Assembly (NCBI RefSeq): GCF_014207595.1
Contig: NZ_JACHGY010000001.1
Span: 1,302,001-1,366,000, forward strand
Direction of reading: 5' to 3'
DNA from: Algisphaera agarilytica
Lineage (GTDB): Bacteria; Planctomycetota; Phycisphaerae; Phycisphaerales; Phycisphaeraceae
DNA: 64,000 bases
Below are positions 43,788-52,370 of the stretch, piece after piece (positions within the stretch are counted from its first letter, which is position 1; every line of letters begins with the position of its first letter). The translations under genes and the position numbers were made by a program. The notes under the pieces were generated by a model. It was not told the DNA's origin, did not search any database, and saw nothing but the letters and a program-made list of their open reading frames with translations.

Positions 43788-44252
43788 ATGGACGACAACC
43801 AACGTCAGACCATCGTCGACCTGCTCCGCATCAGCTACAACATGGAGATCGAGACCGTCGCCAACTACCTGGCCAACTCGATCCATCTCGACGGCTTCAA
43901 GGCCAAGCACATCAAGGACGCCCTCGCGGCCGACATCCAGGAAGAACTGACTCACGCCACGCAACTCGCCCAGCGGATCAAGGTCCTCGAGGGCCGGGTG
44001 CCCGGCTCGCAGGAGCTCAGCATGGCCCAGACCTCGCTCCAGCCGCCCGAGAACCAGCTGGATGTGCTGTCGGTGATCCACGGCGTGATCGACGCCGAGC
44101 AAGGCGCGATCGACCAGTACCAGACCATCATCGAGGCGACCGACGGCATCGACCCGGTGACCCAAGACCTTTGCATCGCGCTCAAGGGCGACGAAGAGGA
44201 GCACCGCCGGCTGTTCAAGGGCTTCCTCGCCGAGATGCTCGCCGACCAGTAA
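43788..44252 (+). CDS. Ferritin-like di-iron protein
   Basis: 154 aa all-helical protein. Four-helix bundle with candidate di-iron ligands: Glu22 (MEIETVANY), Glu53 and His56 (QEELTHA), a Glu in DAEQGAIDQY, and Glu/His in KGDEEEHRRLF. The pattern suits the bacterioferritin/ferritin-like superfamily; it is not a Dps. Roles in iron storage or oxidative protection are probable. ATG 43788 is preceded by ACGGGAT. The next gene (BI-1) starts 94 bases later. Confidence 0.85.
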   Translation: MDDNQRQTIVDLLRISYNMEIETVANYLANSIHLDGFKAKHIKDALAADIQEELTHATQLAQRIKVLEGRVPGSQELSMAQTSLQPPENQLDVLSVIHGVIDAEQGAIDQYQTIIEATDGIDPVTQDLCIALKGDEEEHRRLFKGFLAEMLADQ

Positions 44253-44346
44253 ACCCGCCCCCTATTCCGCTTGTCCGGCCGACCCCGGGCCCGCTACGAT
44301 ATCCCTCAGACCTGCACCCACCCTTTTCCTCCGGGACACCCCAACT

Positions 44347-45126
44347 ATGTTCAGCAGCAACCCCACCCTGAATGACGACACCTTCCGCAACCAGGCCGTC
44401 GATGTGTACGACGCCGAGAAACCCGACGTGATGACCGTGCAGGGCGCGGTCAACAAGACGCTGATCCTCCTGGCGATCTGCGTCGGCACCTCGGTCTTCT
44501 CGTGGAGCGCCGCGAGCTCTGGCGCTTCGTACACGATGCCCATGGCCCTGGGCGGAGCGATCGGCGGGTTCATCGTCGCGCTCATCACGATGTTCAAGCC
44601 GCGCTGGTCGCCCTTCACCTCGCCGATCTACGCCCTGCTCCAGGGCCTGTTCCTCGGAGCGATCTCGTACATCTACGAAGCCTCGTTCGGTGCCCAGCAG
44701 ACCAGCGGCGGCCTGCCGCTGAACGGCATCGTCGTGCAGGCCGTGGGTTGCACCCTGGGGGTCGCGGCGTCGATGCTGATCCTCTACAGCTTCCGCATCA
44801 TCAAGGTGACCGAGAAACTCCGGGCGGGCATCATCATGGCGGTCACCGGCGTGATGCTGTTTTACCTCGTCTCAATCGTCCTCAGCCTCTTCGGTATCGG
44901 CCAGTCGATCCTCCACGGCACCGGCCCGCTGTCCATCGGCATCAGCCTGCTCATCGTGGGGATCGCCGCGTTCAGCCTGCTGCTCGACTTCGACCTCATC
45001 GAACGCGGTGCCCAGCAAGGCGCCCCGGACTACATGGAGTGGTACGCGGGCTTCGGCCTCCTGGTCACGCTGATCTGGCTGTACCTCGAGATGCTGCGTC
45101 TGCTGGCCAAGCTGAAGAACCGCTGA
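44347..45126 (+). CDS. Bax inhibitor-1/YccA family membrane protein
   Basis: 259 aa with seven hydrophobic segments after a cytoplasmic N-terminus (FSSNPTLNDDTFRNQ). Such Bax-1 family proteins (YetJ-like) act as pH-sensitive calcium leak channels. Conserved elements include TVQGAVNKTLILLAI, the FLGAISYIYE segment and the C-terminal DFDLIERGAQQGAPDYMEWY with acidic residues. A strong terminator follows. Confidence 0.9.
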   Translation: MFSSNPTLNDDTFRNQAVDVYDAEKPDVMTVQGAVNKTLILLAICVGTSVFSWSAASSGASYTMPMALGGAIGGFIVALITMFKPRWSPFTSPIYALLQGLFLGAISYIYEASFGAQQTSGGLPLNGIVVQAVGCTLGVAASMLILYSFRIIKVTEKLRAGIIMAVTGVMLFYLVSIVLSLFGIGQSILHGTGPLSIGISLLIVGIAAFSLLLDFDLIERGAQQGAPDYMEWYAGFGLLVTLIWLYLEMLRLLAKLKNR

Positions 45127-45148
45127 GCCCAGCCTTTCCGACCACCCC

Positions 45149-45196
45149 ACGCTTGCGGCGGACCGATTTTGATCGTTCTGCCGCAAGCGTTTTTGT
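45149..45196 (+). terminator. Intrinsic terminator of the BI-1 gene
   Basis: 11-bp outer stem ACGCTTGCGGC (45149-45159) with its complement (45180-45190), an inner imperfect stem, then TTTTTG. Confidence 0.88.
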
Positions 45197-45208
45197 TTGA
45201 GACCCGCG

Positions 45209-45613
45209 ATGAACACCACGCCGCCCACCCCCGACGTCGACCCGTTCGGCTCGCTGTACACCCGCATCGGCGAAGACGGGTTTGCCCGACTCGTCGCGGG
45301 GTTCTATGAGCGGGTGAAGGCCGACGACATCCTCGGGCCGATGTATCCCAAGAACGATTGGGAGGGGGCCGAGCAGCGGCTGCGCGACTTTCTGGTGCAA
45401 CGCTTCGGCGGCCCGACGCGGTATTCCGATCAGCGTGGCCACCCGCGGCTGAGGATGCGGCACATGCCGTTTGCGATCGACCAGGCGGCGCGGGACCGCT
45501 GGACCCAGTTGATGGGCCAGTCGCTGGCCGAGGCCGATCTGCCCGAAGACACCCACGCCCCGCTGACGCAGTTCTTCGACCAGGTCGCGACGTTCATGAT
45601 GAACCGCAGCTGA
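45209..45613 (+). CDS. Truncated hemoglobin (group II-like)
   Basis: 134 aa from ATG 45209. 2-on-2 globin features: SLYTRIGEDGFARLVAGFYERVKAD (helices A-B), DDILGPMYP, DFLVQRFGGPTRYSDQRGH, and the proximal His in RLRMRHMPFAI. It binds O2 or NO at heme; a redox or NO-detoxification role is plausible. It lies directly after a terminator and before a repeat element, so it appears to be transcribed alone. Confidence 0.9.
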   Translation: MNTTPPTPDVDPFGSLYTRIGEDGFARLVAGFYERVKADDILGPMYPKNDWEGAEQRLRDFLVQRFGGPTRYSDQRGHPRLRMRHMPFAIDQAARDRWTQLMGQSLAEADLPEDTHAPLTQFFDQVATFMMNRS

Positions 45614-45642
45614 GGACCGGTGGCTCCAAGGCGATCTTCCAT

Positions 45643-45757
45643 TCCCCTCCCTTGAGGGAGGGGTTAGGGGAGGGTGCGGCGCCTCTCGAAACCGCGGCAC
45701 GCTCGTAAACCCAGAGCACACGTCACCCCCACCCGGCCTCCCCCTCAAGGGGGAGGA
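45643..45757. repeat. Double-hairpin intergenic repeat, copy 1 (CCCCTCCCTTGAGGG family)
   Basis: Begins with the palindrome CCCCTCCC-TTGA-GGGAGGGG (45644-45663) followed by TTAGGGGAGGGTG; ends with CTCCCCC-TCAA-GGGGGAG (45738-45755). The two ends are inverted relatives. A second copy lies at 48671-48779. Confidence 0.85.
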
Positions 45758-45801
45758 GTAGAACCAACCTATCCGCGAACCAACCCGCTACACTCCCGCC
45801 C

Positions 45802-46836
45802 ATGGACGAATGGCTGAATGTGCTCGCCGCGACGCTGGCGGTGTTCGGCGTGGTCGGGCTCGGGGGCCTGCTCCGCCGAGTCAACTGGCTGACCGAAGAG
45901 GCCGACGCCTCGCTGCTAAAGGTGGTGGTGCGCGTGCTCGTGCCCTGCCTGATCCTGCGCAGCGTCGTGGGCAACCCCTCGCTCGATGAAGCAAACAACG
46001 TCTGGCTGCCGCCGGTCGTAGGGTTCGGGGTCACCGCGTTGTCCTTCGGCATCAGCGGGCTGTTCGCCTGGATGCTGGGGCCGAAGATCGGACTCAAGAG
46101 CCCCGCAGCGCGGCGGACGTTTGCCCTCGCGGTCGGCCTGCACAACTACGGCTACCTGCCCATCCCGCTCGCCGAGTCGCTCTACGGCCCGGGCGACCCG
46201 ATGCTCGGCGTGCTCTTCGTCAACAACGTCGGCGTCGACCTGGCGATGTGGACCCTGGGCATCGCGGTGGTGAGCGGCTCGCTGGGGTTGTCCGGGCTGC
46301 GTCGCATGCTCAACGGCCCATCGATCGCGCTGGTCGTGGCGCTCGGGCTGCATATGGTCGATGCGCGGTCGTGGTGGCCCGGGGCCACGGGCTTCATCTG
46401 GCAGGGCATCGATTGGCTGGCGAGCTGCGCGATCCCCGTGGCGCTGCTCTTGATCGGCGCGACGATGGTGGATGCGCTGGGCGGGCTCCGCCGTACGAAG
46501 GTCGACGGCGGCGCACTCGGCCGAGCGGGCGCGATCATCACGACCGGCTGCATCCTGCGCTTGGGCTTGCTACCGATGATGTTCCTCGGCCTCGCCGTGG
46601 CCTTGGGGAGCTCGGGGCTAATCGGCTCGCACCTGCCCGGCGGCGGCGCAAGCGTCGAGCTCCAACGCGTCATGCTCCTGCACAGCGCGATGCCCTCGGC
46701 CATCTTCCCGATCCTGCTCGCCCGCCACTTCGGCGGCCACCCCCCCACCGCCACGATCATCGCGCTGTCGACCTCCGCCCTGAGCCTCCTCACTATGCCC
46801 ATCTGGCTCGCCGTCGGACGGCAGTTCGTGTCTTAG
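45802..46836 (+). CDS. AEC-family (auxin efflux carrier-like) permease
   Basis: 344 aa with about ten hydrophobic segments. Landmarks are the N-terminal GVVGLGGLLRRVNWLTEEADASLLKVVVRVLVPCL, the HNYGYLPIPLAESLYG segment, the NNVGVDLAMWTLG segment, and the late LLHSAMPSAIFPILLARHFGG, all typical of AEC transporters. Substrates of bacterial members include malonate and other organic acids, unknown here. It is preceded by a repeat element. Confidence 0.85.
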   Translation: MDEWLNVLAATLAVFGVVGLGGLLRRVNWLTEEADASLLKVVVRVLVPCLILRSVVGNPSLDEANNVWLPPVVGFGVTALSFGISGLFAWMLGPKIGLKSPAARRTFALAVGLHNYGYLPIPLAESLYGPGDPMLGVLFVNNVGVDLAMWTLGIAVVSGSLGLSGLRRMLNGPSIALVVALGLHMVDARSWWPGATGFIWQGIDWLASCAIPVALLLIGATMVDALGGLRRTKVDGGALGRAGAIITTGCILRLGLLPMMFLGLAVALGSSGLIGSHLPGGGASVELQRVMLLHSAMPSAIFPILLARHFGGHPPTATIIALSTSALSLLTMPIWLAVGRQFVS

Positions 46837-46852
46837 TGGCTGTTTACGGGGT

Positions 46853-46871
46853 GCAGGGGCAGAGCCCCTGC
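46853..46871. repeat. Short palindromic element between convergent genes
   Basis: Perfect palindrome GCAGGGGC-AGA-GCCCCTGC (46853-46871), sitting between convergent genes. It may serve as a terminator for either strand or be a small repeat unit. Confidence 0.45.
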
Positions 46872-46917
46872 CGCTCGCCGCGCAGGCGACCCGACAGCCA
46901 AAAAAACATCGCCGCGT

Positions 46918-47967
46918 TTAAACCCTGTCTTTGTAGAACTCCGTATCCGGCCCCGCAAACTCCGATGCCTTGTCGATCAACGCCAGCCGGTGCTCTTCGG
47001 TCAGGTCCACGTGAGCCCGGGCCAACGCCGCGTTCTCCCGCACCATCTCCGGCGACATCATGCCGCTGATGATCGTGCTCACCGGCAGCGACCACACAAA
47101 ACCCAACGCCTCGGCCAGCGTCATCTTCTCGGGCACCACCTTCGGCGCAACCCTGTTCTTCCGTCCCCAGCCCTCGTTCTTACCGACGATCTGACCGAAC
47201 GCCAGCGTCTTCATCGCCAAGACGCCGTAGTCGCGCTCGACCAGCGCGGGCAGGACTTCCAGGATGAAGCTTTCGTAGCTCGGGTCGACCACGTTCATGG
47301 GCATCTGCACCGTGTCGAATTCCACGCCCATCGCGTCGAGGCGTTTGAGCATGTGCAGGTGGGCGCGGTGCGTGTCGTGGCCGGTGAACCCGAGGTGGCG
47401 GATCTTGCCTTCCTCGCGGGCCTTGAGCAGGACATCGACGACCCCCGCGTCGATACGTTGATCGACGTCCTCGGGGCTGGCGATGTGGTGGACCTGCATC
47501 AGGTCGATCACATCCACCTTCATCCGGCTGCGGCACTCGTCCATGTCGCGCTCGGCCTGCTTCCGGGTGGTCGCCTGGGTCTTGGACATGAGGTAGATCA
47601 CGTCGCGGTACTTGGGCGTGAGGAACTGGCCGAAGCGGCGCTCCGCCTCGCCGTTGCCGTACTGCTGGGCGTTGTCGAAGAAGCGCACGCCCTCTTCCAT
47701 CGCGCTTTCGATGATGGCCTGGGCCTCTTTCATCGAGATGCGTCCGCGGTATTCGATGTGCGAGCCGCCGAGGCCCAGCGTGGTCACCCATTCGTTGGTG
47801 CGTCCCATCCGCCGCATCGGCAGGAGCTTGCCCAGCCGGTCTTCGGTGGGCGGGCTGGCCATCGCCGCCGCTCCGGCTTGTGCCTCGCCCGCCAAAGCGG
47901 GTCGGCCGATCGCCAAACCCGCGGTCACTCCCATCAGGGACCGTAAAAAATCGCGTCGATCAAACAT
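46918..47967 (-). CDS. Tat-exported aldo/keto reductase
   Basis: 349 aa. N-terminal twin-arginine signal FDRRDFLRSLMGVTAGLAIG with an Ala-rich cleavage region. AKR fold: GLGGSHIEYRG, FFDNAQQYGNGEAERRFG (Asp and Tyr), MSKTQATTR (Lys), LMQVHHIASP (His). Folded export suggests a cofactor bound before translocation. Planctomycetes carry many such exported oxidoreductases; the substrate is unknown. Convergent with the AEC permease. Confidence 0.88.
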   Translation of the reverse strand: MFDRRDFLRSLMGVTAGLAIGRPALAGEAQAGAAAMASPPTEDRLGKLLPMRRMGRTNEWVTTLGLGGSHIEYRGRISMKEAQAIIESAMEEGVRFFDNAQQYGNGEAERRFGQFLTPKYRDVIYLMSKTQATTRKQAERDMDECRSRMKVDVIDLMQVHHIASPEDVDQRIDAGVVDVLLKAREEGKIRHLGFTGHDTHRAHLHMLKRLDAMGVEFDTVQMPMNVVDPSYESFILEVLPALVERDYGVLAMKTLAFGQIVGKNEGWGRKNRVAPKVVPEKMTLAEALGFVWSLPVSTIISGMMSPEMVRENAALARAHVDLTEEHRLALIDKASEFAGPDTEFYKDRV

Positions 47968-48153
47968 ACTTTGATCTTACGCGTCGCCGCGGTTCGGGGA
48001 ACCCTGATTTATCGGAATTTCACAGAGATGCGGGAACGCGGGCCCCGGAACCTATCCCGCATAACCCGCATCAAGCGCTCAAGCCGACCCCGGATCTTCC
48101 CGATGCAACCAAGGATCGCTTTCCCTGTTTTCCCCGCGACAAGAGAGACCACC

Positions 48154-48642
48154 ATGCCCCGACGCACCCTGAAGAAGAAGACCGCCGAACCGGTTGCCGC
48201 CGTTCCCGCCGAAGCCCCCGCCGTGCCCACGCCGCCGATGACCGACGGCGCGGCCCTCATGGCCGACCTCGAACAGCACTGCGTCTCCCTGCAGAACTGG
48301 CACAAGAGCGCCACCGCCACGCTGGAGACCCGTGAGCAGCAGCTCAACGACCACGCCGAGCAGCTCGCCACCCGCCAGGAAGCGATGGCCCGGACCCACG
48401 CCCAGCTGAACGCCGAGCTCGAACAGCTCGCCCAGGCTCAGTCGCAGGTCGAGAACGACCGTGCCGAGGTCGCCGAGATGCGCAGCGAACTCGAAGCCGA
48501 GTGGACCGCGTTGCGTAACCTGCGTGACGCCCAGGCCAAGCTCGGCCGCGAGCTCGACGCCGAGCGTCAACGGCTCAACCGCCGCGCGTTCAAAATCACC
48601 ACGCCCGCCGTCGGCCAGAGCCCCAAGCTCAAAGCCGCGTAA
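48154..48642 (+). CDS. Coiled-coil protein of unknown function
   Basis: 162 aa from ATG 48154 (AAGAGAG upstream; the frame extends to 47971 without support). A Lys/Arg start, an Ala/Pro linker (residues about 13-40), then a continuous heptad-rich helix (about 45-145) rich in Glu, Gln and Ala, with a basic C-terminus. No family recognised. It might be a structural or scaffold protein. The next element is a repeat. Confidence 0.65.
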   Translation: MPRRTLKKKTAEPVAAVPAEAPAVPTPPMTDGAALMADLEQHCVSLQNWHKSATATLETREQQLNDHAEQLATRQEAMARTHAQLNAELEQLAQAQSQVENDRAEVAEMRSELEAEWTALRNLRDAQAKLGRELDAERQRLNRRAFKITTPAVGQSPKLKAA

Positions 48643-48670
48643 GACGGTTGATCGTGCGATGGCGGTTTAT

Positions 48671-48779
48671 CCCCCTCCCTTGAGGGAGGGGTTAGGGGAG
48701 GGTGTGAAACCTTGCCCTCAACCGCGGCATTATCACAGGCCATGCACCCTCCCCCGGCCCCTCCCTCAAGGGAGGGGAG
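48671..48779. repeat. Double-hairpin intergenic repeat, copy 2 (CCCCTCCCTTGAGGG family)
   Basis: Same layout as 45643-45757: left palindrome CCCCTCCC-TTGA-GGGAGGGG (48672-48691), TTAGGGGAGGGTG, and a right hairpin CCCCTCCC-TCAA-GGGAGGGG ending near 48777. The centre also shares an ACCGCGGCA segment. The two copies are about 3 kb apart. Confidence 0.85.
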
Positions 48780-48812
48780 TAAGGCAACCAACACATTCGG
48801 AAGCTTCCGTGC

Positions 48813-49562
48813 TCAGCCCCCCGCCGAGCGGAGCATCTCCCGTGCTTCGGGCGGCAGGCTGCCGTACAGGAACATCAGCCCGTAGCCCACGGTGAAGACC
48901 CAGCAGCCGTAGAGCGCGTGCTCGATGGACGACAGCAGCATCGAGCCGCTTCGGCGATAGGTCTGCGCAAACATCACGCCCCCGACCAGCGTCGCCACCA
49001 CCGCGAACCAGTTCAGCATTACCACGTGCACCCACCCGAACGCCACCGCCGAGGCCGCGACCATGCCCACGCCCGTCCCAAACAACGAACGGTAGCGGTG
49101 GAAGAAAAACGCCCGCCACACCACGTTCTGCAACAGCACCGACACGATCGGGTACCCCACCATCACCGCCACCCAGATCCACGGCTTGTACCGGGGCAGC
49201 ATCCACATCTCCGGCGGAAACTTCAGCCCCCAAATCTCTTTACCCAGACACACTTGCAACAGCCCCGCCAACACTGCGGCCAACACCGCAAAACGTCCCA
49301 GGATGAAAAGCAGGTCCGCCCGGCGGATCACCTTCGCGTTCCAGAGCTGCCGACGGTCGAACGACGGGTCGCGACGCAGCAGCCAGAGACACGTCAACGC
49401 CATCACCACCAGCAGCGGGATCAACGGCACCTTGATCGGCACAAATGCGATCAACGCGGGCAGCACAAGGAACACCGCCGACATCTCCACGGCCAGCCAC
49501 GGCGTCTTGCCAGATAGCTGCGGCGAAACCGTTTCGGAAACAGCGGGGCTCTCGGTCGACAT
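48813..49562 (-). CDS. CPBP-superfamily membrane protein with altered catalytic residues
   Basis: 249 aa from ATG 49562. Six or seven hydrophobic segments. The motif expected as EExxxR reads QNVVWR (Gln135, Asn136, Arg140), followed by AFFFHRYRSLFG. The second motif FGWVHVV keeps His169 and the third (SIEHALYG) keeps its His. Compared with the intact CPBP protein at 27633 the acidic pair is missing, so protease activity is doubtful unless another residue substitutes. A chaperone or regulatory pseudoprotease role is possible. Confidence 0.75.
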   Translation of the reverse strand: MSTESPAVSETVSPQLSGKTPWLAVEMSAVFLVLPALIAFVPIKVPLIPLLVVMALTCLWLLRRDPSFDRRQLWNAKVIRRADLLFILGRFAVLAAVLAGLLQVCLGKEIWGLKFPPEMWMLPRYKPWIWVAVMVGYPIVSVLLQNVVWRAFFFHRYRSLFGTGVGMVAASAVAFGWVHVVMLNWFAVVATLVGGVMFAQTYRRSGSMLLSSIEHALYGCWVFTVGYGLMFLYGSLPPEAREMLRSAGG

Positions 49563-49675
49563 ACCGATAAGCCTATGCCTGAAATGCAAAAATTACCACG
49601 CGGATTTCCGATCCCGCGTCGCTGCCGTTCGTACGATTCACAGTTCCATTCCCCCTTTCATTAAAGGAGAACCTC

Positions 49676-49987
49676 ATGATCGTGCAAGTGAACGCAGGCG
49701 ACATCCAATCCAGCCAGGCCCTGATCGATTCGGCCACCGAATCCGTCACCTCGGCCCTACGCCACGTCGCAGACCGCGTCACCCGGGTTGAGGTCCACCT
49801 CCGCGACGACAACGCCAGCAAATCCGCGTCAGACGACAAGCGCGTCACAATGGAGGCCCGCATCGCCGGGCAGCAGCCGTTCGCCGTCGACCACGCCAGC
49901 GACGATCTGTACAAGTCCATCAGCGAAGCCGCCGGCAAGCTCGGCCGTGCCGTGAAGACCCGCCTCGAGCGGATCGCCGCGGCCTGA
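49676..49987 (+). CDS. Ribosome hibernation promoting factor, short HPF/RaiA type
   Basis: 103 aa from ATG 49676 with AAAGGAG upstream. The HPF/YfiA fold is recognisable: start MIVQVNAGDIQSSQALIDSA, RVTRVEVHLRDDNA, and DDLYKSISEAAGKLGRAVKTRLER. It lacks the C-terminal dimerisation domain of long HPF, so it should inactivate 70S ribosomes without long-form dimerisation. A terminator lies just downstream. Confidence 0.88.
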   Translation: MIVQVNAGDIQSSQALIDSATESVTSALRHVADRVTRVEVHLRDDNASKSASDDKRVTMEARIAGQQPFAVDHASDDLYKSISEAAGKLGRAVKTRLERIAAA

Positions 49988-50007
49988 CATTCCCACACCT
50001 CTTACTC

Positions 50008-50059
50008 AATCACGGCCGAGTTCATCGCACCACGATCGAACCCCGGCCGTGATTTTTTT
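50008..50059 (+). terminator. Intrinsic terminator of the HPF gene
   Basis: 11-bp stem AATCACGGCCG (50008-50018) with its complement (50044-50054), a 25-base loop, and a T-run to 50059. Confidence 0.8.
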
Positions 50060-50097
50060 GCGCCCGGCCGTGAGAACGACCGACGCGATCGCTTCGT

Positions 50098-50131
50098 AAA
50101 AAAGCCCGGCCGTCGAAACGGCAGGGCTTTT
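50098..50131 (-). terminator. Terminator of the actin-like gene
   Basis: Outer stem AAAAGCCC/GGGCTTTT (50100-50107 and 50124-50131) with inner CCGT-CGAA-ACGG. On the minus strand six T residues follow. It lies 24 bases after the actin stop and may work in both directions. Confidence 0.8.
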
Positions 50132-50154
50132 GAGATTCTGGGTTGTCGGCAGGT

Positions 50155-51216
50155 TTACTTGAGCTGCTGCCAGTAGCTCGGGGGCATGTCGAGCGCCAGT
50201 TGCAGCGCGCCGTTCGCACCAGCGTACATCGGCTCTTCGACAACGGTGACGCTGCCGCCGCCGACGCGGTCGAGCTTGTCTTCGATCGCCTTGTTCAGGC
50301 CGTCCATCAGGCCACCACCACCCGAGAGGATGATGTTGCCGCGGAGGGTGTCCTGGAACTCGGGGTCGAAGGTGGCGATCAGCTTGTGGATCGCTTCGAC
50401 GATCGGATCGACCAGGATGGTACAAGCCTCGCGGACGATGTCGGTGACGTCGTGCGGGGTGGGCTTACCGTTGACCGGGAACTCGACTTCGATCTTGTCC
50501 TTGGCGTGGTGGACGTAGCCGAACTTCTCCTTCATCCGCTTGATCATGTTGATCGTGACCTGGGCGTTGGGATAGTTCTTGTTGATGAGTTCCATCATCT
50601 TCTTGTCGACAGCGTCACCGGCGACGTTCAGCGAGATCTGGTCGTCGGCCGAGGGCACGGTGCCGTGCATGCGGCAGAGGTCGGTCGTACCCGCACCGAT
50701 GTCGACCACGAGCACGTCGCTGATCCGGTCCAGGCCGTAGGCCACACAGAACGGCTCGGTGACGATCATGACCGAGTCGAAGATGCCTTTGGTCGATTCG
50801 ATGATGGCTTCTTTGTTCTTGTCCGAAGCTTCGGACGGCACGCCGACGACGCCGTAGAGCGCTTGGCCGCGGCCGGGCTCGATCATCTCGACGAGGTAGT
50901 TGATCAGCTCGCGGGCGGCTTCCATGTTGCGGTCGCCTTCCTTGTCGACCTGGATCACACCTTCCGCCAGCGGGCGGTAGAGGTCCAGCGACATGCGGTT
51001 GTCCAGGGCGGTCTTGCCGAAGATGATCTCCTGGCCGCCGAACTTCTTGAGCGACACCGCGTCCTTGGGCCAACCGACGTAGGACTCAACGGTTTTGCGG
51101 ACGCCCGAGGCGCTGGCGATCGACGATCGGCTGGTGCCAAGGTCGATGCCGAAGTACAGCGCGTTCTCAGCGGCGACGCTGTCGTCTTGGGGGGCGGAAA
51201 CGGTGTCTTTACTCAT
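50155..51216 (-). CDS. MamK-like bacterial actin
   Basis: 353 aa actin/Hsp70-fold ATPase. Phosphate-1 loop FGIDLGTSRSSIASASG (from about residue 22), then VGWPKDAVSLKKFGGQEIIFG and LYRPLAEGVIQ, phosphate-2 loop VVDIGAGTTDLC, and the adenosine loop IILSGGGGLMDGLNKAI. The VGWPKD and RPL.EGVI segments are closer to MamK-type magnetosome actins than to MreB, but there are no magnetosome genes here. It probably forms filaments that position a cell structure. A gene with a GspF-like N-terminus lies 113 bases upstream on the same strand. Confidence 0.85.
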   Translation of the reverse strand: MSKDTVSAPQDDSVAAENALYFGIDLGTSRSSIASASGVRKTVESYVGWPKDAVSLKKFGGQEIIFGKTALDNRMSLDLYRPLAEGVIQVDKEGDRNMEAARELINYLVEMIEPGRGQALYGVVGVPSEASDKNKEAIIESTKGIFDSVMIVTEPFCVAYGLDRISDVLVVDIGAGTTDLCRMHGTVPSADDQISLNVAGDAVDKKMMELINKNYPNAQVTINMIKRMKEKFGYVHHAKDKIEVEFPVNGKPTPHDVTDIVREACTILVDPIVEAIHKLIATFDPEFQDTLRGNIILSGGGGLMDGLNKAIEDKLDRVGGGSVTVVEEPMYAGANGALQLALDMPPSYWQQLK

Positions 51217-51329
51217 CGGAGCTACTCCTAATCGATGGGCCGACGCAGGGGACGGTCGGGCCGGGGGTTGTCGGAAATACCGTAGGGCTTTCGCGGGGAA
51301 GTTTCGAATCTTTGGGTGTTATCGGCGGT

Positions 51330-52079
51330 TTAGGACGACGCCTTGGGGTCCGGGGATTTTTCCTTAGTGCCGCGTTGCAGCTTGAGGTTGCTCTCAAAGA
51401 TCTCCAGCAGGACCTTGTCGTTCTTGGGGTCTTTGACCGCCTTGATCATGTCGCCGCGGGTGCTGTGGTCGGCCGATCCGCCGCCCCAGCCGCCGCCACG
51501 GCGCATGGCCATGGTGAGCTGGGCCATCGACTTCTCCATGGTCATGACGACCTTGTTGAGCCGATTGATCTGGTCTTCCATCGCCACCTGTTGGGGCGAG
51601 AGTTCGCTGGTGAGGTTGTTGTTGTCGCCGAACATCTTGCCCAGCGCTTCTTCAACCCGTTCGAGGGTCTGGTCGCGGTCGTCCTTGCCGGATACCGATT
51701 GCTGCAGCGCCTTGGTCACGACGTTCATGACGCGTTGGCGGATCTTGTCGCGGTCGATGACGCGGACCTTCTGCCCGCGGTAACGCCGCCAGAGGTCGTC
51801 CACATTGACTTGCGTGGAGCTGGTATCGAGCGCCGAGTCGATCGCGCTGGTGAATTCATCGGGGGCGCCGCCTTCGCCTGGGGCCGCACCGGGTTGCCCC
51901 GCGGGGGCCTGGCCGCCGGGCGTGGTGAAGTCGCCCATGCGGGGGTCTTCACGCATCGCCTCGCAGACGATGCCGTTGTCGGCCATCAGGTCATAGGCCT
52001 GATCGACCGTGGGGGCCTCGACGTGGCCCTCCACCGCTTTGCCGGTCTCGCGCAGTAGTCCTCTAAATCGATATCGCAC
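51330..52079 (-). CDS. Unknown protein with a GspF N-terminal-like segment, upstream of the MamK-like actin
   Basis: 249 aa from GTG 52079. Residues 1-45 (YRFRGLLRETGKAVEGHVEA...QAYDLMADNGIV) resemble the short N-terminal motif of type II secretion GspF/PilC proteins, but no membrane helices follow. The middle is a Pro/Gly/Ala linker; the rest is helical, Gln/Asp/Lys-rich and possibly coiled-coil (about 120-190), with a Gly/Trp patch. No family known to me. The close, same-strand position suggests a partner of the actin filament. Confidence 0.6.
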   Translation of the reverse strand: MRYRFRGLLRETGKAVEGHVEAPTVDQAYDLMADNGIVCEAMREDPRMGDFTTPGGQAPAGQPGAAPGEGGAPDEFTSAIDSALDTSSTQVNVDDLWRRYRGQKVRVIDRDKIRQRVMNVVTKALQQSVSGKDDRDQTLERVEEALGKMFGDNNNLTSELSPQQVAMEDQINRLNKVVMTMEKSMAQLTMAMRRGGGWGGGSADHSTRGDMIKAVKDPKNDKVLLEIFESNLKLQRGTKEKSPDPKASS

Positions 52080-52370
52080 AGCTTGAATGATCCTAAGGAC
52101 AGAAAACGCCCCGCGAACAGTTTCATCGGGTGCCTAACGCCCCATCATCACCCTCAACCCCCGAAACCGTCAACCGAAGCCCGCCCGCTGGCCGATAATC
52201 ATTGGAATCCACACAACCGTAAGTTGCTGTGGACAATGGCCTTTCGACGCTGCCCGGCGCCCCGCACCCGGGGCCGCAAAGTTTATTGAGGTTCCAACAC
52301 CGCAAAGCCTCCGCCCCGCGCCCGGCTGCACTAGGCTGTGTTGAACCACTCGCCCCGTCCGAGCCCCCTG

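Noticed and set aside
45643-48779. CRISPR-like array
   Set aside because: Only two dispersed, palindromic copies with no regular spacers and no cas genes.
50155-51216. Magnetosome gene cluster
   Set aside because: The actin looks MamK-like but no mamA, mamB, mamE or related gene is present nearby.
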